Shown piece after piece: positions 32,634 through 37,657 of a DNA stretch of 37,657 nucleotides. The notes below the pieces were generated by a model. It searched no databases. It saw only the letters and a list, made by a program, of their open reading frames with translations, and was not told the origin of the DNA. The position numbers and the translations under genes are program-made. Numbering within the stretch: position 1 is the stretch's first letter; each line of letters opens with the position of its first letter. The DNA comes from Lachnospiraceae bacterium (GTDB lineage Bacteria > Bacillota > Clostridia > Lachnospirales > Lachnospiraceae), in assembly GCA_017480445.1 (NCBI GenBank), contig JAFVAO010000050.1, positions 1-37,657 of the forward strand. The letters run 5' to 3'.

Positions 32634-32858
32634 GTTGTCCGACAAATGGGGCGTTTGCAAGTGGCACCATGTCAAAATGCACAAAAATTTTATTCGGATG
32701 CGCAAGGCGCTTCGCTGAGCCCAAGACATGCATCATTGGAAGCAAAGGCTTCCAACGATGCATTTGTCTCAACTCCGCAGCGTATAACTCATAATTTTTT
32801 TGTGCATTATGCCATGACTAGGTTTTACAAAAGTCATCTGTCGGGCAACTCATCAGAT
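32625..32858. mobile_element. MITE-like inverted-repeat element with 7-bp target duplication
   Basis: The element occupies 32632-32851 (220 bp). Its ends are 17-bp imperfect inverted repeats, GAGTTGTCCGACAAATG and CATCTGTCGGGCAACTC. Both sides are flanked by ATCAGAT (32625-32631 and 32852-32858), a probable target duplication. Inside, AATGCACAAAAA (32676) matches TTTTTGTGCATT (ending 32808), and TTGGAAGC/GCTTCCAA (32736-32755) forms the apex, so the transcript would fold as one long imperfect hairpin. No coding capacity is seen. It fills the 275-bp gap before deoC. Confidence 0.75.
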
Positions 32859-32908
32859 AATTTCAGGGCAAAAGGTTTGTTGAAATATTCAGGAAAGGAA
32901 GCATCAAA

Positions 32909-33574
32909 ATGAACGCGCAGGAAATATTAAAAAAAGTAGATCACACGCAGTTGAAGGCTTTTGCCACATGGGAGGACATCGTGAAGCTCTGTGACGAGGC
33001 GATAGCGTATCAAACCGCCAGCGTGTGTGTTCCGCCCGCATATATCAAGCGGATCCACGACACCTATGGAGAGAAGGTCAACATCTGCACAGTTGTAGGT
33101 TTCCCACTGGGTTACAGCGTGACGGAGGCGAAGGCTGCGGAGGTGGAGCAGGCGCTTGCGGACGGCTGCAATGAGATTGACATGGTGGTCAATATCTCTG
33201 ATGTGAAGAACGGGCTTTACGATAAGGTGGAGGAGGAGATCCGAACACTGAAGAAAATCTGCGGGGATCATATCCTGAAGGTCATCATTGAGACTTGTTA
33301 TCTGACGGAGGAAGAGAAGATCGCCATGTGCAAGGTTGTCACTAATGCCGGCGCTGATTTCATCAAGACTTCCACCGGATTCGGCACGGGCGGCGCCACG
33401 GGAGAGGACGTGGAGCTTTTCAAAAAACACATTGGCCCGAATGTGAAAATCAAGGCGGCAGGTGGGATTTCCGACCTGAAGGATCTGGAGATGTTTGTGG
33501 AGCTCGGATGCGACAGGATCGGAACCTCCAGAGCGGTAGGCCTTTTGAAGGGTGAACTGACGGAAGGGTATTGA
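32909..33574 (+). CDS. deoC: Deoxyribose-phosphate aldolase
   Basis: The 221-residue protein has the DeoC signatures: DHTQLKAFAT at the start, CTVVGFPLGY, NEIDMVVNI, the Schiff-base K153 in ADFIKTSTGFGTGGAT and the second active-site lysine K182 in VKIKAAGGI. It cleaves 2-deoxyribose-5-phosphate to glyceraldehyde-3-phosphate and acetaldehyde. AGGAAAGGAAG precedes the ATG. With the upstream MITE removed, the gene would lie about 50 bp after the flavodoxin gene, so the two may have been one operon. Confidence 0.96.
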   Translation: MNAQEILKKVDHTQLKAFATWEDIVKLCDEAIAYQTASVCVPPAYIKRIHDTYGEKVNICTVVGFPLGYSVTEAKAAEVEQALADGCNEIDMVVNISDVKNGLYDKVEEEIRTLKKICGDHILKVIIETCYLTEEEKIAMCKVVTNAGADFIKTSTGFGTGGATGEDVELFKKHIGPNVKIKAAGGISDLKDLEMFVELGCDRIGTSRAVGLLKGELTEGY

Positions 33575-33599
33575 AAAAGATATGTATTCATGTTAAAAT
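33571..33599 (+). promoter_or_regulatory. Promoter of the AAA/DUF4143 ATPase gene
   Basis: TTGAAA (33571-33576) and TAAAAT (33594-33599) are 17 bp apart. It overlaps the deoC stop codon and the left arm of the terminator hairpin that follows. Confidence 0.6.
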
Positions 33600-33639
33600 A
33601 CGACTAATCCGGGATTGAATCCCAGATTAGTCGTATTTT
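33595..33639. terminator. Terminator-like hairpin after deoC
   Basis: AAAATACGACTAATC pairs perfectly with GATTAGTCGTATTTT, and an inner GGGAT pairs with ATCCC. The T run is part of the stem. It is the leader of the ATPase gene if the overlapping promoter is used. Confidence 0.8.
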
Positions 33640-33657
33640 GCCAAAATGGAGAACATT

Positions 33658-34914
33658 ATGGAGTATATAAGCAGAGAACTGGAAAACATTGTGAAGAAAT
33701 CGGCTCAGACATTTAAAGCTGTGTTGGTAACCGGAGCGCGTCAAACAGGAAAATCCACCTTGCTGAGAAAGATGTTTCCGGCTGTTACATCTGTTACGTT
33801 TGATGATCCGTTTATGGAAGAACAGGCAAAACAGAATCCGGATATGTTTATGATGCTGCATGAACCGCCGGTTTATCTGGATGAAATACAATATGTTCCG
33901 GATCTGTTTCGGCATATCAAGATGGTCTGTGATCGAAAAGAAGAAAAAGGACTTTTTTATCTTTCCGGTTCGCAGCCATTTAAATTGATGGATCTGGTTT
34001 CAGATTCTCTGGCAGGCAGGGTTGCAGTCATTGAGCTTGCGCCGCTTTCGATGAGAGAGATTCAGGGAGTTATTGACGGCATGCCTTTTTTGCCGACAGT
34101 AGATTATGTAAAGACAAGAAAAGTGACAGCAAGAGATCCCGGAAATATCTGGAATATGATTCATAGGGGCGGCTATCCGGAGCTTCAAAATAAAGAGACA
34201 GATTGGTCGATGTTTTTCTCCAGCTATATCAAGACATATTTGGAAAGGGATGTGAGGGAACTGTCGGCAGTACATGATCTGAACGCATTCAGACGATTTA
34301 TGGTGGCTTGCGCGGCAAGAACCGGACAAATGCTTAATTATTCGAATATAGCAGATGAAATCGGAAAAGATGCCACCACGGTGAAAAACTGGATTGCCAT
34401 ATTGGAGGCGTCAGGTATTGTTTATCTGTTGGAGCCATATATGTCCAGTGCGTTAAAACGTGCCATTAAAACACCTAAACTATACTTCCGTGATACAGGA
34501 CTCGCGGCGTATCTTACCAGATGGCTCACACCGGAAACACTTGCAAATGGTGCCATGAGCGGAGCTTTTTTTGAAACCTTTGTGATCTCTGAGATTTTGA
34601 AAAGCTATTCCAATGCCGGATTGGATTACCGGTATTTTGTCTCTTATTATCGGGGTAAGGATAAAAAGATGAAGAAAGAGAACGGAGAGCGTTCAGAGGA
34701 ATCGGAAATAGATTTTATCATTGAGCAGAATGGAATTCTGTATCCGATAGAAATCAAACAGAGCAGTAACGTGACAGCAAACATGGCAAGTGCTTTCCCG
34801 GTGCTGGATCAAATTCCCGAAAAAAAACGGGGCATGGGCGCTGTAATCTGCATGTGTCCGTCACCGGGGATGCTTCGGGAAAATATATTGCAGATACCGG
34901 TTTGGTATATCTAG
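33658..34914 (+). CDS. AAA ATPase with DUF4143 domain
   Basis: From ATG 33658 (GGAGAA just upstream) the protein has 418 residues. An N-terminal AAA_14 ATPase has Walker A GARQTGKST (K32) and Walker B VYLDEIQYVPDL. A DUF4143 C-terminal domain (about 190-390) has LYFRDTGLAAYLTRW and a late EIDFIIEQNGILYPIEIKQS, which resembles a PD-(D/E)xK-like nuclease core. This family is common in gut anaerobes and often sits in variable genome regions; its role is not established. Codon use is more AT-rich than in pepP and pckA, which suggests acquisition. Confidence 0.9.
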   Translation: MEYISRELENIVKKSAQTFKAVLVTGARQTGKSTLLRKMFPAVTSVTFDDPFMEEQAKQNPDMFMMLHEPPVYLDEIQYVPDLFRHIKMVCDRKEEKGLFYLSGSQPFKLMDLVSDSLAGRVAVIELAPLSMREIQGVIDGMPFLPTVDYVKTRKVTARDPGNIWNMIHRGGYPELQNKETDWSMFFSSYIKTYLERDVRELSAVHDLNAFRRFMVACAARTGQMLNYSNIADEIGKDATTVKNWIAILEASGIVYLLEPYMSSALKRAIKTPKLYFRDTGLAAYLTRWLTPETLANGAMSGAFFETFVISEILKSYSNAGLDYRYFVSYYRGKDKKMKKENGERSEESEIDFIIEQNGILYPIEIKQSSNVTANMASAFPVLDQIPEKKRGMGAVICMCPSPGMLRENILQIPVWYI

Positions 34915-34943
34915 AGCAAGATATATGGACAAGGAGAAAAACT

Positions 34944-36737
34944 ATGGAGAATGAACTTATTCAGGCAAGGCTTTCCGCCCTGCGAAAACAAATGGCAGAG
35001 AAAAAAATCGATTACTATATGATTCCCACTGCGGACTTTCACAATTCGGAATATGTGAGCGATTATTTCAAGGTGCGGGAGTATTTCAGCAATTTTACCG
35101 GTTCCAACGGGACACTGGTTGTATGGCAGGAGGGCGCAGGACTCTGGACGGACGGCAGGTATTTTATCCAGGCGGAGAAGGAACTGGAAGGTACGGGGAT
35201 CACGCTGTACCGGATGCAGGACGAAGGCGTTCCCACGATTGAGGAGTTTTTAAAGGAGCAGATGCCGGAAGGCGGAGGCTTAGGCTTCGATGGCAGGACA
35301 ATCTCTGCGAAGCAGGGACGAAAATATGCGAAGGAATTGCAGGAGAAGAAAATCTGTTTTGTCTATGAAGAAGACCTGGCGGGGAAGCTATGGACAGACC
35401 GGCCTGCGTTCCCGGCGGGAAAGGTGTATGCGCTGCCGGAACAGATCGTCGGGAAGCGCGTGGATGAAAAGCTGGCCGAGGTGCGTGAAAAGGTGCAGGA
35501 GGCCGGCGCAGAGGGAATCCTGTTCACCAAGCTGGATGATATCATGTGGCTCTATAACATTCGCGGCTGTGATGTGGCGTGCAATCCGGTGGCCATGTCC
35601 TATGCTTATGTAGACGCGGAGCGTGCGGTGTTATTCATCCAGAAGGAAGCGATCGCAGACTGTGCGGCGTATTTTGCCAAGGCGCAGATCGAGGTGCGGG
35701 CGTACGGGGAGATCACAGATTTTCTGCAGAAGATCTCGCAGGAGAAGAAGATCCTGGTGGATATGGCGGAATGCAGTTTTACTTTGCATCACGCGGTGGA
35801 CAAGGCGCATCTGGTAGAGGGAAAGAACCCGGTGGAATTGTTGAAGTCCATGAAGAATCCGGTGGAGATCGCCAACATGGAAACAATTTATCTGAAGGAC
35901 AGTGTGGCCCTCACCAAGTTTATCTATTGGGTCAAGACCAACATTGGCAAGCAGGAGATTACAGAGGTGTCCGCGGCGGAGAAGCTGGAGGAATTCCGCA
36001 GAGAGATACCGGAGTTCCTGGATCTTTCCTTCCCGACCATCGCCGGATACGGTCCCAACGCTGCCATGATGCACTATGAGGCGACGCCCGAGCAGCATGC
36101 GACGCTGCGGCCGGAAGGTCTGTTCCTGGTGGACTCCGGCGGACAATATATGGGCGGAACCACAGACGTGACCCGCACAATTGTCCTGGGTCCCATCACG
36201 GAGGAACAAAGGAAACATTATACGCTGACCGCGATCGGGATGCTTCGTCTGACAAACGCTCGCTGGATTTATGGCTGCTCCGGCAGGAATCTGGATATAT
36301 TGGCCAGAGAGGCACTGTGGAAAATCGGCATTGATTACAAGTGCGGCACCGGTCATGGCGTCGGCTATATTCTCAATGTACATGAGGAGCCGATCAACAT
36401 TCGCTGGCGTTTCCCGGCGGATCGGGTTGAGACGCCCATCGAGGAGGGGATGACGGTATCCAATGAGCCGGGCGTCTATATCGCCGGCAGCCACGGGATC
36501 CGCATCGAGAACGTGATGGTGGCGAAAAACGACAGCAAAAACGAGTATGGTCAGTTTATGCATTTTGACACCCTCACCTGGGTGCCGCTTGATCCGGCGG
36601 CGATCGATCTGTCGCTCATGCCGGCGGAGAGCAGAGAGCAGTATGCGCGCTATCAAAGCGCTGTCTACGAGAAATTAGCGCCCTATCTGACGCAGGAGGA
36701 GCGGGATTGGCTGCGGCAGGAGACAAGTGTTTGTTAA
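34944..36737 (+). CDS. pepP: Xaa-Pro aminopeptidase (M24B, aminopeptidase P)
   Basis: From ATG 34944 (AAGGAG at 34931-34936) the protein has 597 residues, matching the long three-domain aminopeptidase P. The metal ligands are all visible: D397 (VDSGGQY), D408 (TTDVTRT), H471 (GTGHGVGY), E508 (NEPGVY) and E522 (RIENV). Two creatinase-like N-terminal domains occupy residues 1 to about 310. It removes N-terminal residues before proline and is cytoplasmic. A longer in-frame extension to 34854 runs into the ATPase gene and is not supported. Confidence 0.95.
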   Translation: MENELIQARLSALRKQMAEKKIDYYMIPTADFHNSEYVSDYFKVREYFSNFTGSNGTLVVWQEGAGLWTDGRYFIQAEKELEGTGITLYRMQDEGVPTIEEFLKEQMPEGGGLGFDGRTISAKQGRKYAKELQEKKICFVYEEDLAGKLWTDRPAFPAGKVYALPEQIVGKRVDEKLAEVREKVQEAGAEGILFTKLDDIMWLYNIRGCDVACNPVAMSYAYVDAERAVLFIQKEAIADCAAYFAKAQIEVRAYGEITDFLQKISQEKKILVDMAECSFTLHHAVDKAHLVEGKNPVELLKSMKNPVEIANMETIYLKDSVALTKFIYWVKTNIGKQEITEVSAAEKLEEFRREIPEFLDLSFPTIAGYGPNAAMMHYEATPEQHATLRPEGLFLVDSGGQYMGGTTDVTRTIVLGPITEEQRKHYTLTAIGMLRLTNARWIYGCSGRNLDILAREALWKIGIDYKCGTGHGVGYILNVHEEPINIRWRFPADRVETPIEEGMTVSNEPGVYIAGSHGIRIENVMVAKNDSKNEYGQFMHFDTLTWVPLDPAAIDLSLMPAESREQYARYQSAVYEKLAPYLTQEERDWLRQETSVC

Positions 36738-36751
36738 AAATTTGTTAAAAA
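36730..36751 (+). repeat. 11-bp tandem duplication across the pepP stop codon
   Basis: TTTGTTAAAAA occurs twice in a row (36730-36740 and 36741-36751). The first copy contains the TAA stop of pepP. Confidence 0.8.
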
Positions 36752-36773
36752 TGAAAAAAATCTTGTTTTCATG

Positions 36774-36802
36774 TTGATTTTGTACGACTCATAGTATAAA
36801 AT
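36774..36802 (+). promoter_or_regulatory. Promoter of pckA
   Basis: TTGATT (36774-36779) and TAAAAT (36797-36802) are 17 bp apart, giving a leader of about 65 nt. No terminator for pepP is seen before it. Confidence 0.65.
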
Positions 36803-36871
36803 TGAGGAGAATGATTTTAACCTGCACCGGGGCATCGGTCAGGAAATATATAAGGAAAGAGGTTAAGAACT

Positions 36872-37657
36872 ATGGCAATTGATTTGACAAAGTACGGTAT
36901 CACCGGCACAACAGAGATCGTTTACAATCCTTCTTATGACCAGCTGTTCAAAGACGAGACAGATCCTTCTCTTACAGGCTATGACAAAGGTCAGGTTACA
37001 GAGCTTGGCGCTGTAAACGTTATGACAGGTATCTATACCGGTCGTTCCCCTAAGGATAAGTTCATTGTAGACGATGAGAAGTCTCATGATACCGTTTGGT
37101 GGACATCCGAAGAGTATCCCAACGATAACCACAGAGCTTCCAAGGACGCTTGGGATGCCTGCAAGAAGCTGGCTGTTGAAGAGCTGTCCAACAAGAAGCT
37201 GTATGTAGTAGACGGTTTCTGCGGCGCCAATAAGGACACCCGTCTTGCGGTTCGTTTCATCGTTGAGGTTGCTTGGCAGGCTCATTTCGTAAAGAATATG
37301 TTTATCCGTCCCTCCGAGGAGGAGCTGGCGAACTTCGAGCCTGATTTCGTTGTTTACAACGCATCCAAGGCAAAGGTAGAGAATTTCAAGGAGCTGGGTC
37401 TCAACTCCGAGACCGCAGTTCTGTTCAATGTAACCAGCAAAGAGCAGGTTATCTTGAATACATGGTACGGCGGAGAGATGAAGAATGGTCTCTTCTCCAT
37501 GCAGATCTACTTCCTGCCTTTGAACGGCATGGCTTCCATGCACTGTTCCGCTAATACCGATATGGATGGTAAGCATACCGCGATCTTCTTCGGTCTGTCC
37601 GGAACCGGAAAGACCACACTGTCCACAGATCCCAAGCGTCTGCTCATCGGTGATGAC
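36872..37657 (+). CDS. pckA: Phosphoenolpyruvate carboxykinase (ATP), 3' truncated
   Basis: 262 codons are present before the window ends, about half of the usual 530. The N-terminus is [36 protein letters not shown] (substrate-binding Arg) and [16 protein letters not shown] (kinase P-loop, near residue 232-247) are diagnostic of the ATP-dependent enzyme. It interconverts oxaloacetate and PEP; in fermenting anaerobes it often runs toward oxaloacetate with ATP gain. The biased codon use (GTT, AAG, TCC) suggests high expression. AAGGAAAGAGG at 36852-36862 supports the start. Confidence 0.97.
   Translation, partial: MAIDLTKYGITGTTEIVYNPSYDQLFKDETDPSLTGYDKGQVTELGAVNVMTGIYTGRSPKDKFIVDDEKSHDTVWWTSEEYPNDNHRASKDAWDACKKLAVEELSNKKLYVVDGFCGANKDTRLAVRFIVEVAWQAHFVKNMFIRPSEEELANFEPDFVVYNASKAKVENFKELGLNSETAVLFNVTSKEQVILNTWYGGEMKNGLFSMQIYFLPLNGMASMHCSANTDMDGKHTAIFFGLSGTGKTTLSTDPKRLLIGDD

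Overview
The window looks like a chromosomal segment of an anaerobic, fermentative gut-type Firmicute, most likely a Lachnospiraceae-like clostridium. The grounds are a complete rnfCDGEAB operon, a biotin-free oxaloacetate decarboxylase alpha subunit next to a membrane beta subunit, the cmk-ispH-S1 protein gene order, an ATP-type PEP carboxykinase, a secreted GH9 cellulase with clostridial surface repeats, and strong AGGAGG-type ribosome binding sites. The assignment is inferred from gene content. No rRNA, tRNA or CRISPR array was seen.

Layout. 1-2.3 kb: the end of a Na+-pumping decarboxylase beta subunit, then oadA with a strong bidirectional terminator. 2.3-5.4 kb: a TetR regulator with two palindromic operators on its promoter, translationally coupled to an RpiR/SIS regulator and a BaiN/HI0933-type flavoprotein. 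5.5-9.0 kb: cmk, ispH, a four-repeat S1 protein and an orphan cheR. 9.05-10.2 kb (minus strand): a RNase H-fold exonuclease. 10.3-15.4 kb: rnfCDGEAB, in which rnfA carries an in-frame TGA at codon 7 after the expected ATG. 15.4-18.1 kb: a membrane-anchored GH25-like protein lacking the usual catalytic Glu, a minus-strand AP2/HNH-derived protein, and a SleB-like hydrolase. 18.1-22.3 kb: two related hairpin repeats, then the 1270-residue GH9 cellulase. 22.3-23.9 kb: thrC with its own promoter and terminator.

23.9-25.5 kb: an AT-rich two-gene cassette, an HTH protein with a HipS-like C-terminus followed by a compact HipA/HipT-like kinase, behind an operator that overlaps the -10 box. 25.5-31.8 kb: a probable operon of an extended SDR, a classical SDR, an OmpR-type response regulator, a histidine kinase, a small membrane protein and an HHxxxDG acyltransferase. 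It sits behind four ACATTTC-type repeats at exact 11-bp spacing, a PhoB/OmpR-box layout that replaces the -35. 31.8-33.6 kb: a structured leader, a flavodoxin-fold reductase, a 220-bp inverted-repeat mobile element inserted exactly at that gene's stop codon, and deoC. 33.6-37.7 kb: an AAA/DUF4143 ATPase, aminopeptidase P and the start of pckA.

The metabolic genes fit together. Rnf couples ferredoxin oxidation to NAD+ reduction and an ion gradient, oxaloacetate decarboxylase links C4 metabolism to Na+ export, and PEP carboxykinase connects oxaloacetate and PEP. The parts most likely to be little described are the HipBS-HipT-like cassette, the 11-bp-repeat two-component/acyltransferase operon, the MITE-like element at the stop codon and the AP2/HNH-derived protein.
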